Assembly: GCF_001747085.1 (NCBI RefSeq)
Contig: NZ_MDJD01000028.1
Location: forward strand, 1-64,000
DNA length: 64,000 nucleotides
Direction of reading: 5' to 3'
From: Flavivirga aquatica
GTDB taxonomy: Bacteria; Bacteroidota; Bacteroidia; Flavobacteriales; Flavobacteriaceae
Positions 17,867 to 27,012 of this stretch are shown in pieces. Made by a program: the position numbers and the translations under genes. The notes beneath the pieces were generated by a model. The model was not told the DNA's origin. It searched no databases and saw only the letters and a list, made by a program, of their open reading frames with translations. Every line of letters begins with the position of its first letter. Position 1 is the stretch's first letter.

Positions 17867-18376
17867 ATGACTCAAAGTGAGTTTTTAAATATTGTCATGC
17901 CTTTTAAGGATAAAGTATTTCGTTTGTCAAAACGATTATTAATTTCTAGAGAGGAAGCCGAAGATGCAACACAAGAAGTTTTGTTAAAGCTATGGAAAAA
18001 CAAAAAGAAGATACAGGAGTATAAAAATATAGAGGCTTTTTCTATGACCATGGCAAAGAATTTTTGTTTTGATAAATTAAAGTCAAAGCAAGCACAAAAT
18101 TTAAAGATTGTACATAGTAATTATGAAGATAATAATACATCTTTACAAAAGCAGGTTGAATTAAATGATAGTGTAGATTGGGTTGCGAAAATTATAGAAG
18201 AGCTACCAGAACAACAACGATTAATAATTCAATTACGAGATATAGAAGAGTACGATCTAGATGAGATAGCTAAAATGTTGGATATGAATAATACAGCAGT
18301 ACGTGTAAACTTGTCTAGAGCAAGAAAAGCAATAAGAGAAAAGTTAACTAATACACATAATTATGGTATTAAATAA
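17867..18376 (+). CDS. ECF RNA polymerase sigma factor
   Basis: 169 residues. Region 2 ([26 protein letters not shown]) and region 4 ([23 protein letters not shown], then a helix-turn-helix [19 protein letters not shown]) give a complete ECF sigma. The stop overlaps the start of the next gene by 14 bases, and that gene encodes a membrane protein in the anti-sigma position. The set is followed by two DUF4252 genes, a grouping seen repeatedly in Flavobacteriaceae. The signal sensed is unknown. Confidence 0.93.
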   Translation: MTQSEFLNIVMPFKDKVFRLSKRLLISREEAEDATQEVLLKLWKNKKKIQEYKNIEAFSMTMAKNFCFDKLKSKQAQNLKIVHSNYEDNNTSLQKQVELNDSVDWVAKIIEELPEQQRLIIQLRDIEEYDLDEIAKMLDMNNTAVRVNLSRARKAIREKLTNTHNYGIK

Positions 18377-18833
18377 TATAGAAAATTTATTAAAAAAATA
18401 CGAGAAAGGAGAAACAACTCTAAAAGAAGAGCAGCAGTTAAAAAGCTATTTTTTAAGTAATAACGTAGCGCCACATTTAGAGATGTATAAGCCCATGTTT
18501 GCGTATTTTTTGGTAAACCAACAAGAGACATTCACTAAAGACGTTCCATTAAAAACTAAGAATATTTTTAATTATAAATGGATTTCTGTCGCAGCAGTAG
18601 CAATTATTACGTTGGGAATATATTTTGGACAACCAGTTAATGATGATGTAGGAACTATTAAAGATCCTCAGTTAGCTTTTAATGAGGTTTCGAAGTCATT
18701 AGAAATGATTTCTAAACGTTTTAATAAAGGTGTTTCAACCGTAAAGTATCTAGATGAGGTTAATAAAGGAACTTCAACATTAGGATATCTTAACGAAATA
18801 GAAAATGCAACAAGCATAATTTTTAAAAACTAG
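18363..18833 (+). CDS. Single-pass membrane protein, probable anti-sigma partner
   Basis: 156 residues. The N-terminal 55 residues are cytoplasm-like and helical ([26 protein letters not shown] matches the short zinc-less anti-sigma start seen in Bacteroidota), then one membrane helix ([17 protein letters not shown], about residues 74-90) and a small periplasmic tail. It overlaps the sigma gene by 14 bases. No enzymatic motif. Assigned by topology and position rather than by strong homology. Confidence 0.7.
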   Translation: MVLNNIENLLKKYEKGETTLKEEQQLKSYFLSNNVAPHLEMYKPMFAYFLVNQQETFTKDVPLKTKNIFNYKWISVAAVAIITLGIYFGQPVNDDVGTIKDPQLAFNEVSKSLEMISKRFNKGVSTVKYLDEVNKGTSTLGYLNEIENATSIIFKN

Positions 18834-18849
18834 TAAAAAAAGAAAAATA

Positions 18850-19443
18850 ATGAATATTATAAATAAATTAAAAACAGAAGCAATGAAAAATAAATTAGCA
18901 CTATTTGTAATGGCTATTATGTTAGTCCCATTAACAGGAATGGCTCAAAAAAATATATTTGAAAAATATAATGATAATTCAGATGTTACTTATGTCTCTA
19001 TTAAGCCTAAAATGTTTCAAATGATAGCAAAAATGGGTATTAATATAGAAGATGCTGAAGCAAAAGCTTATATGGATATGGTAAAAAGCATTACCAGCTT
19101 TAAAACTATTGTAACAGATAATAAAATAATATCTACAGATATAGCAAAATGGGTAAAATCGCGCTCAAGTGCTTTAGAAGAACTTATGGAAGTTAAAGAT
19201 GATGGCACGGAGGTTAAGTTTTATGTTAAAGAAGGAAAAGATGAAGACCATGTTAAAGAACTTTTAATATTTGTAAACGGTATAGATAAGGTTATGAAAG
19301 AGAATATTGAAATTAATGGTAAGCAACGAAAAATAGAAACAGTAGTTGTTTCGCTTACTGGAGATATTAACTTAAATGAAATCTCTAAACTTACAGATAA
19401 GATGAATATTCCAGGAGGTAAACATTTAGAAAAAGGTAAATAA
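18850..19443 (+). CDS. DUF4252 exported protein
   Basis: 197 residues. A signal peptide (LALFVMAIMLVPLTGMAQ) precedes a domain with VTYVSIKPKMFQMIAKMG and EDHVKELLIFVNGIDKVM, the DUF4252 pattern. The start used is the ATG at 18850; a second in-frame ATG at 18883 (MKNKLALF) would give a more usual signal-peptide N region. Third gene of the sigma operon, 16 bases after the membrane protein. The molecular role of DUF4252 is not known to me. Confidence 0.8.
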   Translation: MNIINKLKTEAMKNKLALFVMAIMLVPLTGMAQKNIFEKYNDNSDVTYVSIKPKMFQMIAKMGINIEDAEAKAYMDMVKSITSFKTIVTDNKIISTDIAKWVKSRSSALEELMEVKDDGTEVKFYVKEGKDEDHVKELLIFVNGIDKVMKENIEINGKQRKIETVVVSLTGDINLNEISKLTDKMNIPGGKHLEKGK

Positions 19444-19458
19444 AAAAGAACATCAATC

Positions 19459-19998
19459 ATGCAACGAACAATCAAATATATATTAATCTTATTTATCGCT
19501 GTTAGTTTTACATCGTGTACAGATGGAGCAAGCCTACAGAAATATTACGTAGATAACCAAGAAGCTAAAAATTTTATATCGCAAGATTTTCCGCTTACAA
19601 TGATAGAAATAGATAAATCTAATTTTACAAAAGCACAGAATGACGCTTATAATTCGGTTAAAAAAATAAACTTTTTAGGCTATAAAGCAAATAAAACTGA
19701 TAATGAGACATTAAAAACCGAATTAGCAAAAGTTGAAACTATTTTAAGTAATGGTAAGTATAATGATCTTATGGAATTTAACGATAAAGGAAATAAGGTA
19801 ATTGTTAAATACCTTGGAGATGAAGAAATAGCAGACGAGGTTATTGTTTTTGGGAATTCTAAAGAATTAGGTTTTGGAATAGTAAGAGTATTAGGGGATG
19901 ATATGAACCCAAGTAAAATGGTAACTCTAATAGAGGTTTTACAAAAATCGAATATTGATGAATCTAAAGTACAAGATATTATGAACTTTTTTAAGTGA
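19459..19998 (+). CDS. DUF4252 lipoprotein
   Basis: 179 residues with lipobox SFTSCTDGASLQKYYVDNQE. The rest resembles the preceding DUF4252 protein in plan: an N-terminal residue-Gln-Lys-Tyr segment, a central NFLGYKANKTDNETLK and a C-terminal LGFGIVRVLGDDMNPSKMV. SLQKYYVDNQEAKNF is a frequent opening in this family. Probably the last gene of the ECF operon. Function unknown. Confidence 0.8.
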   Translation: MQRTIKYILILFIAVSFTSCTDGASLQKYYVDNQEAKNFISQDFPLTMIEIDKSNFTKAQNDAYNSVKKINFLGYKANKTDNETLKTELAKVETILSNGKYNDLMEFNDKGNKVIVKYLGDEEIADEVIVFGNSKELGFGIVRVLGDDMNPSKMVTLIEVLQKSNIDESKVQDIMNFFK

Positions 19999-20062
19999 TA
20001 GTGTATTTCTGATAAAACATAAAAGCTTTCATGTTATGATATTTGGTAGCTTTTTTTATTTT

Positions 20063-20115
20063 GAACTCATCTTGATTTTTGTTTTTTTGGAAATAGAAAA
20101 AGTCAAGATGAGTTC
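20063..20115. terminator. Hairpin between convergent genes
   Basis: GAACTCATCTTGA (20063-20075) pairs exactly with TCAAGATGAGTTC (20103-20115) around a 27-base loop. It lies between the DUF4252 lipoprotein and the small membrane ORF on the other strand. A second, weaker AAAAGCT/AGCTTTT hairpin with a T run lies just before it (about 20020-20057) and probably ends the sigma operon. Confidence 0.6.
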
Positions 20116-20116
20116 T

Positions 20117-20314
20117 TTAAATAGTTTCGTTTTTATTTGTTTCTCTTGATTTAAATTTAGAATAAATTAGATTGATAATAATTGCTAAAAAAAGAGTAGT
20201 AAGAATAGTTAAAATAATGAAGTTGTCAAGAATTTCTAGTATTCCAAATATAAAAATGCCACATGTTAATAAACTCGCAAGTATTAAAGATTGTTTGTCA
20301 CTTAGCATATGCAA
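20117..20314 (-). CDS. Small two-helix membrane protein, hypothetical
   Basis: 65 residues: a short N terminus, two hydrophobic helices (LILASLLTCGIFIFGILEIL and IILTILTTLFLAIIINLIY) and a basic tail. I do not recognise a family. Support comes from the clean topology, the hairpin directly after its stop, and a -7 element on the minus strand at 20386-20393 (TATTTTTG) with a TTG about 16 bases further upstream, which would give a 60-70 base leader. Confidence 0.5.
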   Translation of the reverse strand: MHMLSDKQSLILASLLTCGIFIFGILEILDNFIILTILTTLFLAIIINLIYSKFKSRETNKNETI

Positions 20315-20385
20315 TATTGAATTAGCTACCTGTATGGTTCTTGCTGTAATACGTTTTAATTCTTTTTTTATTGTATATTATATAG

Positions 20386-20412
20386 CAAAAATATCAATAA
20401 AACGATATACAA
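20386..20412 (-). promoter_or_regulatory. Candidate promoter of the small membrane ORF
   Basis: On the minus strand TATTTTTG (20393-20386) matches TAnnTTTG and TTG (20412-20410) lies 16 bases upstream, slightly short of the usual 17-23. Confidence 0.4.
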
Positions 20413-20520
20413 CGTATTTAATAGTTTAAATTAAGGTTAAAGCTGATGAATATTGTTTTTTTGTCAAAATTTTAACTAAAAAAAGAAACATGTAGAGTGA
20501 AGTCTATATGCTTTTTGAAA

Positions 20521-20561
20521 TAAAATAGGCTAACACATTAAATGTGTGTTAGCCTATTTTA
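20521..20561. terminator. Terminator after purB
   Basis: TAAAATAGGCTAACACA (20521-20537) pairs exactly with 20545-20561; the 7-base loop is TTAAATG. T-rich flanks on both strands. It lies 30 bases past the purB stop. Confidence 0.85.
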
Positions 20562-20590
20562 TTTATTCAATAAGAATTTCAATATATTAT

Positions 20591-21934
20591 TTAAATACCT
20601 GTATAATTACTTGGTGTTATTTGTTTAAGTTCTTCTTTAATAGTATTCGATACTTCTAAAGTATCAATGAAGTTAGAAATAGATTTTTGATTAATTTTAG
20701 AATTTGTTCTGGTTAACCCTTTTAATGCTTCGTATGGATTAGGGTAAGCTTCGCGACGTAAAATAGTTTGAATAGCTTCTGCAACTACTGCCCAATTATT
20801 TTCTAAGTCTTCGGCAAACTTACTTTCGTTTAATAATAGTTTGTCTAAACCTTTTAAAGTAGATTTAAAACCAATAAGCGTATGTCCAAAAGGTACACCA
20901 ACATTACGTAATACAGTACTATCAGTTAAATCACGTTGTAATCTTGATATTGGCAGTTTAGCAGAAAGATGCTCGAAAATAGCATTTGCTATACCTAAAT
21001 TACCTTCAGAATTTTCAAAATCTATAGGGTTTACTTTGTGTGGCATAGCGCTACTACCAACTTCACCAGCTTTAATTTTTTGTTTAAAATAATCCATAGA
21101 TACGTAAGTCCAAACATCACGATCTAAATCAATAATAATAGTATTAATACGTTTTAAACCATCAAACAAAGCAGCCATATGGTCGTAATGCTCAATTTGC
21201 GTAGTTGGAAAAGAGTGTTGTAAACCTAATTTTTCCTGTACAAATTTGCTTCCAAAAGCTTTCCAGTCAATATTTGGATATGCTACATGGTGTGCATTAA
21301 AATTACCAGTAGCTCCACCAAATTTAGCAGCACTAGGAATATCATTTAATAAATTAAATTGTTCCTCTAAACGTTTAACAAAAACTTCAATTTCTTTTCC
21401 TAAACGAGTAGGAGAAGCAGGTTGACCATGCGTTCTTGCTAACATTGGGATGTCAGCCCAATCTTTAGATAAATCTTTAAGTTTGTTTAAAACAATTTGG
21501 TATTCGCCTACATAAACATTATTCATAGCTTCCTTAATACTTAAAGGGATAGCTGTATTGTTTATATCTTGAGAAGTTAATCCAAAATGAATGAACTCTT
21601 TATATTGAGATAAGTTTAAAGCATCAAATTTTTCTTTAATAAAATATTCAACCGCTTTAACATCGTGGTTTGTAATACTTTCAATTTTCTTTATAGCTAA
21701 AGCATCTTCAGCAGAAAAATCTTTATAAATAGCTCTTAAGCTATCAAAAATAGCATTATCAATAGTTTCAAGTTGAGGTAACGGAATTTCACAAAGTGCA
21801 ATAAAGTATTCTATTTCTACTAAAACACGATATTTAATTAAAGCTTCCTCAGAAAAATAAGGTGCTAATTCGTTTACTTTACTTCTATATCTTCCATCTA
21901 TTGGTGAGATGGCATTTAATGCTGATAATGACAT
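20591..21934 (-). CDS. purB: Adenylosuccinate lyase
   Basis: 447 residues from the ATG at 21932-21934 (MSLSALNAISPIDGRY), the usual opening of the long-form enzyme. Family motifs are intact: TSQDINNTA with the catalytic-loop context, ARTHGQPASPTRLGKE with the catalytic histidine, and the signature GSSAMPHKVNPIDFENSEG with the catalytic serine. It splits SAICAR and adenylosuccinate, releasing fumarate, in purine synthesis. A HEAT-like hypothetical gene lies just upstream on the same strand. Confidence 0.96.
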   Translation of the reverse strand: MSLSALNAISPIDGRYRSKVNELAPYFSEEALIKYRVLVEIEYFIALCEIPLPQLETIDNAIFDSLRAIYKDFSAEDALAIKKIESITNHDVKAVEYFIKEKFDALNLSQYKEFIHFGLTSQDINNTAIPLSIKEAMNNVYVGEYQIVLNKLKDLSKDWADIPMLARTHGQPASPTRLGKEIEVFVKRLEEQFNLLNDIPSAAKFGGATGNFNAHHVAYPNIDWKAFGSKFVQEKLGLQHSFPTTQIEHYDHMAALFDGLKRINTIIIDLDRDVWTYVSMDYFKQKIKAGEVGSSAMPHKVNPIDFENSEGNLGIANAIFEHLSAKLPISRLQRDLTDSTVLRNVGVPFGHTLIGFKSTLKGLDKLLLNESKFAEDLENNWAVVAEAIQTILRREAYPNPYEALKGLTRTNSKINQKSISNFIDTLEVSNTIKEELKQITPSNYTGI

Positions 21935-22031
21935 ATGTGAGTGATTTTTTTGAAGTTGCAAAGATAGGAAAGAAAGTTAAAAGTGCGAAGCCAGAAAGCA
22001 GAAGTATTTTTGTTTAAATCCCCTTAATTAT

Positions 22032-22607
22032 CTAGTAACTAGTATTTTTTTTAATCTTTTTTAAAATATGACGGGCACGTGCTTTAAAAGCTGCGCTTTG
22101 CATTTGGAAATCGCGTTCTAAAATAAGTGTTAATTCAGGATAAATCCAATCATATTCTGTGCCTAATAAAAAAAGAGCAACCATACCATAAGCCTTAGGC
22201 GCTACTTTTTCATCATTAATAAGATAATCAAAACAAGTTTCTATTATGCGCTCTTTATGAGTTTTAGTTAATGCTTTTTGTATTTTATGATCTGTTTTAG
22301 AGAAATAAGCAGTAGTTATAAGTTCGCAAATTTTAGCAACAGGACGTACTGCAGAATCTAAGTGTACCTTGTGTAGGTTTTTAGTGAATATATCGAGGTG
22401 AGGAACTATTGTATTTATATTATTACTGCACATAAATTCAAATACCCAAGCAGCACGTGGCGATATTTTGTCATCAACCATAAATAGAATATCTAATAAC
22501 TTAGGAACTAAATGCGGGTTATCTATCATTAAATTAGAATAATATAACCGTTTTTCACGAGAGTGATTTACGTAGCTTAATTCTTGATAGAGTTCAGGTG
22601 TAGTCAA
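22032..22607 (-). CDS. Conserved hypothetical, all-helical (HEAT-like)
   Basis: 191 residues of alpha-helical sequence with repeated helix pairs (PHLVPKLLDILFMVDDKISP, HLDIFTKNL, RIIETCFDYLI). I do not recognise a catalytic motif; it resembles the Bacteroidota proteins found beside purB. The start is TTG at 22605-22607 because no nearby ATG exists. 97 bases separate it from purB. Its start is 37 bases from the divergent haem-binding-type gene, so their promoters must overlap or sit inside each other's leaders. Confidence 0.6.
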   Translation of the reverse strand: MTTPELYQELSYVNHSREKRLYYSNLMIDNPHLVPKLLDILFMVDDKISPRAAWVFEFMCSNNINTIVPHLDIFTKNLHKVHLDSAVRPVAKICELITTAYFSKTDHKIQKALTKTHKERIIETCFDYLINDEKVAPKAYGMVALFLLGTEYDWIYPELTLILERDFQMQSAAFKARARHILKKIKKNTSY

Positions 22608-22644
22608 AACGATTTTCTTATTTTTATACGATAAAAGTATTAAA

Positions 22645-23121
22645 ATGTATATTATAAAAAAAGGACTTATTTTATTGTTAATCGCATTTATAATCGCTCA
22701 GTTTTTTGAACCAGAAAAAAATGAAGGAGATTTAGCTTCTATGGCATCTTTTATAGCCGAAACGACACCACCTGAAGATGTGAAAATCATTTTAAAAGCA
22801 TCATGTTTCGACTGCCATTGTGATGTTACAAGATATCCTTGGTACAATAACATTACACCAGTAAACTATTGGTTAAATGGACATGTTAAAGAAGGTAAAG
22901 AACATTTTAATGTCTCAAATTGGGAAGGAAACTCTACTAAGCGAAAAGACCATAAATTTGAAGAGCTTATTGAAATGGTCGAGGATAAAGCAATGCCATT
23001 AAAGTCTTATACATGGACACATAATGAAGCAAAACTAACCGATGCCCAAATTAAAAGCGTTATCGATTGGGCAAAAATGGTACGATTAAAATATAGTTTG
23101 GAACAAGAACCAGAGTATTAG
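22645..23121 (+). CDS. Haem-binding domain protein (single CXXCH)
   Basis: 158 residues: one N-terminal membrane helix (GLILLLIAFIIAQFF) and a periplasmic domain with C-F-D-C-H, then RYPWYNNITPVNYWLNGHV, the pattern of the Bacteroidota haem-binding domain family (Haem_bd). It would hold one covalently attached c-type haem. The C-terminal half ends ADAQIKSVIDWA-like, a typical cytochrome helix. Redox partner unknown. Confidence 0.82.
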   Translation: MYIIKKGLILLLIAFIIAQFFEPEKNEGDLASMASFIAETTPPEDVKIILKASCFDCHCDVTRYPWYNNITPVNYWLNGHVKEGKEHFNVSNWEGNSTKRKDHKFEELIEMVEDKAMPLKSYTWTHNEAKLTDAQIKSVIDWAKMVRLKYSLEQEPEY

Positions 23122-23204
23122 GTAGTAGCATTTAGCAGTTAGTTATTTCTAATATAGAGTATGGATTACATAATAATATTCAGTATTAAAACATTCGCGA
23201 ATTC

Positions 23205-24437
23205 GTGGTAAAAAAAATATTAATAATAGGTTTTGTATGGCCAGAACCTAAAAGTTCTGCGGCAGGGAGTAGAATGATGCAACTCATTGAGTCATTTCAA
23301 TCTCGAAGTTATCAAATAACCTTTGCCAGTCCATGTGCTAAAAGCGATAATGCTTTTAATTTAGAACATATTGGCATCACTCAAGTAGCTATAGAATTAA
23401 ACCATTCTAGTTTTGATGATTTTGTAAAAACACTAAATCCAAATGTAGTGATGTTCGATCGTTTTATGATGGAAGAACAATTTGGCTGGCGTGTTGCCGA
23501 ACATTGCCCTAACGCCATACGCATTATAGATACCGAAGATTTACATAGTTTACGAAAAGGCAGGCAGCAAGCTTTTAAAAATGGTAAAGCTTTTGATGCA
23601 ACATATTTGTTTAACGATACTGCAAAACGAGAAATAGCAAGCATATACAGAAGTGATTTAAGTTTAATAATTTCTGAAGTTGAAATAGATATTTTAAAAA
23701 ATCAATTTAAAGTAGATAAAGCTTTATGGCATTATGTACCTTTTATGTTAGATGAACTTTTAGAAAAAAACATTGAAGACACAACAACGTTTGAAAATCG
23801 AGAGCATTTTATAACTATTGGTAATTTTTTACATGAACCTAATTATAATGCAATATTGTATTTAAAAGAAATCATTTGGCCACTAATAAGAACACAACTA
23901 CCAAAAGCCGAATTACACATTTATGGCGCCTATGCCTCTCAAAAAATAAACCAGTTGCATAATGAAAAACAAGGTTTTTTAATTAAGGGTTTTGCAGAAG
24001 ATGTGCATGTTGTTATGCAGCAAGCTAAAGTATGTTTAGCGCCTATTAGGTTTGGAGCAGGTTTAAAAGGGAAATTGGTAGATGCCATGAAAAATGGAAC
24101 ACCGTGTGTTATGACAAAGGTTGCAGCAGAAGGCATGTTTGGAGTTCTAGATTCTAATGGTTTTGTAGAAGACAATCCAGAAACGTTTGCAGATAAAGCT
24201 GTAGAATTATATACAGATGAATCGATTTGGAGTGATAAGCAGCAAAACGGGTATGAAATAATAAATATGCGTTTTAATAAAGAAGAGCATCAACAAAATT
24301 TAATTTCCAGAATAGAACGTATTAAACAAGAACTTACAAAACATAGGCTTAATAATTTTACAGGACAAATGTTACAACATCACAGTTTACAAAGTACTAA
24401 GTTTATGAGTAAGTGGATTGAAGAGAAGAATAAATGA
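23205..24437 (+). CDS. GT4-type glycosyltransferase
   Basis: 410 residues. The N terminus KKILIIGFVWPEPKSSAAG is the nucleotide-sugar-transferase opening and the C-terminal half has the donor-binding APIRFGAGLKGKLVDAMKNG and PCVMTKVAAEGM, as in GT-B fold retaining family 4 enzymes. The start codon is GTG (23205); the first ATG, 68 bases later, would delete the acceptor-side glycine loop. No polysaccharide genes are nearby, so donor and acceptor are unknown. Confidence 0.85.
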   Translation: MVKKILIIGFVWPEPKSSAAGSRMMQLIESFQSRSYQITFASPCAKSDNAFNLEHIGITQVAIELNHSSFDDFVKTLNPNVVMFDRFMMEEQFGWRVAEHCPNAIRIIDTEDLHSLRKGRQQAFKNGKAFDATYLFNDTAKREIASIYRSDLSLIISEVEIDILKNQFKVDKALWHYVPFMLDELLEKNIEDTTTFENREHFITIGNFLHEPNYNAILYLKEIIWPLIRTQLPKAELHIYGAYASQKINQLHNEKQGFLIKGFAEDVHVVMQQAKVCLAPIRFGAGLKGKLVDAMKNGTPCVMTKVAAEGMFGVLDSNGFVEDNPETFADKAVELYTDESIWSDKQQNGYEIINMRFNKEEHQQNLISRIERIKQELTKHRLNNFTGQMLQHHSLQSTKFMSKWIEEKNK

Positions 24438-24576
24438 TTGGTAGTTTTTTTTTTAAAGTAATTGAATATTAGTGTTTTTAATAATAGATTTGTAGGATTA
24501 TTCTTTTAAATTTGTTATAATGTTTTATCTGTAAGTTATAATAGATAAATGAAACAATAATATTGAAATAAAACTT

Positions 24577-26421
24577 ATGAAATTAGAGAAAATATTAGAC
24601 AAACTTGGTTCAATAGAAAAGAATTCATTTATTAAAATAATTGATAATATTATATCTAAGAACTCAAAGAATAATAAGAAAATTGATGAAATTTTAAGCT
24701 CCTCTGATAAAGGTTTAAAGACTGTTGATAACCAAAATATATCAACGATTTTTACTCTAACTACAAACGAATTTCAAGAACATATAAAATGTGAATTTCA
24801 GGAAATTGCATCTCAATTAGATATTTTAATAGATATTATTATTAGAGATGGAAATTGTATAATGAAACAAGATTGGTTTTCTAGACTTTATGAAAAGGAA
24901 ATTAAACATTTAAAAACCAGAATAAATGGACTTAAAGCTGATTTTGAAAATGACAAATCAGAATTAAGTATTGCTAGGAAAAGAGATTATAAAATTTATA
25001 AATCGTGTTTGTATACAGCATATCATAATGATATTGATAATAATAGAGATACAAAAATAACTTCGGACGAGCTATCAATAATTTTAACACTAGCAAAACA
25101 ACTTGAACTTTCTCAAGAAGAAGTGAAGCTAATTAACTATTCTATTCTACCTATAAAAAAGATTGATATTCAAGAAGTCATAAAAGGTCTTAAAAATATA
25201 GGAGTTATTTTTTATTCTAATAAAGAGAATACTATTTACGTTGCAGACGAAATGGTAAGAATGTTAAGAGGAATTAGAGAAAAGGAAGTAGCTGAAAAAT
25301 TTTATAGAAGAACTCTAAAACTTTTAAGAGAACCAATAATAAATCAAATAAGTAAGAAACATAATATTGATAGAAAATTATCTTATTCTCAAAAAATTGA
25401 AGAAATAATTAAAGAAGGTGTTTCTTTTAAAAATTTGCTTTTAGAAGATATTTATAAGCAAGGAAGTACATTAACAGAAAGGAAAAAAATTTTAAATGAG
25501 TTATGTGAAAAAGGATTAAGTATAGGTAATCTTAAAGGGAGTACTCTAGATGATAAAATTACTAGTCTAATTGAATATTTTGAAAATGTTGAGAAAGATG
25601 AGAAAATAGGAATTTCCTTAGATGGGTTTGATAAACTTTTATTAGAGTTAAATCAATCTTTACCAAAAGTAAATAAACAAATTAAAGATCAATTCGAGTT
25701 ACAGAATGAATTTGTTCTTAAAGCAGATTTTTTACTTGATTACAATATTAAACCAAGAGATATTTTAGATTTAGTTATAAAAGATGATTTAACTAAATTT
25801 ATAAAGGATAATGAAATTAAACAACGAGGAGATGATATTTTAAATATTCTTGAACATTATAAAGATGTTGATAATTTGTACTTAGAAAATTATGAAAATG
25901 TAGCTTATAGAAATCTGAATTTATTAAAAGAGAATGGTATTATAGTAAAAGAAAGTGAACTTGGAATAAAATTCGAAGATTTAACAAAAATTATCTTTAA
26001 AGGATTAGAGTTTAATGTTGATGATGTGTTAAAAACAGAATTAAACACGAAAAAGGATATGATTGATATTCTTTTAAATTTAGATAATAACGAGATTATA
26101 ATTGTTGAGTGTAAAACGAGTAAAGAAAAAGGTTACAATAAATTTAGTTCGGTTTCGAGGCAATTAAAATCTTACCAGAATTTAGCTCTTAAAAATGACT
26201 TACGCATTGTGAAAATTTTACTTGTAGCACCAGAGTTTAGTGATGATTTTGTAACAGATTGTGAAATGGACACGGAAATGAATTTATCTTTGATAACTGC
26301 TTCTACGCTATTAAATATATCAGATGCGTTTAAAACATCAAAATACAAGAAATTTCCGCATGTCTTGTTTAGAGATATTGTAATTAATGAAGAACGTATT
26401 TTAAAGGCATTAAGTAAATAA
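24577..26421 (+). CDS. Orphan protein with TerB-like region and PD-(D/E)XK nuclease-like C terminus
   Basis: 614 residues, very Lys/Asn/Ile rich, no signal peptide. Residues 100-130 look coiled-coil. Residues 152-185 (D154, D158, I161, E165, then LAKQLELSQEEVKLI) resemble either an EF-hand loop or, better, a TerB-like helical module. Residues 200-440 are helical with no motif I know. The last 150 residues fit a PD-(D/E)XK fold: E in KFEDLTKIIF, D494/D497 in KKDMIDILL, E511-C-K513, then QLKSYQ. Predicted to be a DNA or RNA nuclease or a nuclease-like binding protein. It stands alone between a glycosyltransferase and a J-domain gene. A role in phage defence is only a guess. Confidence 0.6.
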   Translation: MKLEKILDKLGSIEKNSFIKIIDNIISKNSKNNKKIDEILSSSDKGLKTVDNQNISTIFTLTTNEFQEHIKCEFQEIASQLDILIDIIIRDGNCIMKQDWFSRLYEKEIKHLKTRINGLKADFENDKSELSIARKRDYKIYKSCLYTAYHNDIDNNRDTKITSDELSIILTLAKQLELSQEEVKLINYSILPIKKIDIQEVIKGLKNIGVIFYSNKENTIYVADEMVRMLRGIREKEVAEKFYRRTLKLLREPIINQISKKHNIDRKLSYSQKIEEIIKEGVSFKNLLLEDIYKQGSTLTERKKILNELCEKGLSIGNLKGSTLDDKITSLIEYFENVEKDEKIGISLDGFDKLLLELNQSLPKVNKQIKDQFELQNEFVLKADFLLDYNIKPRDILDLVIKDDLTKFIKDNEIKQRGDDILNILEHYKDVDNLYLENYENVAYRNLNLLKENGIIVKESELGIKFEDLTKIIFKGLEFNVDDVLKTELNTKKDMIDILLNLDNNEIIIVECKTSKEKGYNKFSSVSRQLKSYQNLALKNDLRIVKILLVAPEFSDDFVTDCEMDTEMNLSLITASTLLNISDAFKTSKYKKFPHVLFRDIVINEERILKALSK

Positions 26422-26436
26422 TAATAAATCTACAAA

Positions 26437-26883
26437 CTAAGCCTTTACGTCACTCTTTTTAATTTTTCTATAAGTATAAGTATTAAAGATGTTTCGTTTA
26501 GCAAAACGAGTCAGTTTATCAGAACTAGAAAATTTAATATATAAAGCTTTGTTAACACCAAAGAATTCATAAGTATTACCATCTAAAAATGTTATTTCTA
26601 AAACTAAACCTTTATGTTGCCAATCCATAATAGGTGTAGTAATAGTCTGGTTGAATTCATCTAAGTTAGAAGCCTTGGTTTCTGGAGCTATACTAACTAA
26701 AAAATGATAAGCATCAATAATTTGTCGACTTTTTGTTTCAGCTTCAATAGCCATAGCATCACCCGCTTGAAACTTATCTGGATGCCATTCTTTTACTAAA
26801 TTTCTATAGGTAGACTTTAAAGTTTTTAAACTCATGTCTTGTTCTATAGCAAATAATTTTTTGTATTCATTAATACGTTTCAT
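26437..26883 (-). CDS. J-domain protein with KTSC-like C terminus
   Basis: 148 residues. The N-terminal 65 residues form a J domain with the HPD motif (VKEWHPDKFQAG) that would stimulate an Hsp70 ATPase. The C-terminal 50 residues (LEITFLDGNTYEFFGVNKAL, then FAKRNIFNTYTYRKI) follow the KTSC pattern, a small domain often seen alone and associated with RNA-binding contexts. The fusion is the family's Bacteroidota form. Convergent with the preceding orphan gene, 15 bases apart. Confidence 0.82.
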   Translation of the reverse strand: MKRINEYKKLFAIEQDMSLKTLKSTYRNLVKEWHPDKFQAGDAMAIEAETKSRQIIDAYHFLVSIAPETKASNLDEFNQTITTPIMDWQHKGLVLEITFLDGNTYEFFGVNKALYIKFSSSDKLTRFAKRNIFNTYTYRKIKKSDVKA

Positions 26884-27012
26884 AGCTGGGTTTTTCTAAA
26901 TAAGGCGCGAAGGTAGGGTTTTAAATGGAAAGAATTTCAGGCTTGTCTTTATAAAAAAAAATATAATTTCGTCTAATACCAATATATAGGTTAAATAAAA
27001 ATAAATATACAG

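Noticed and set aside
18363-18833. Reading this gene as a FecR-type anti-sigma
   Set aside because: It lacks the FecR periplasmic domain and the SusC-like receptor partner normally linked to it; it is only an anti-sigma-like membrane protein by position.
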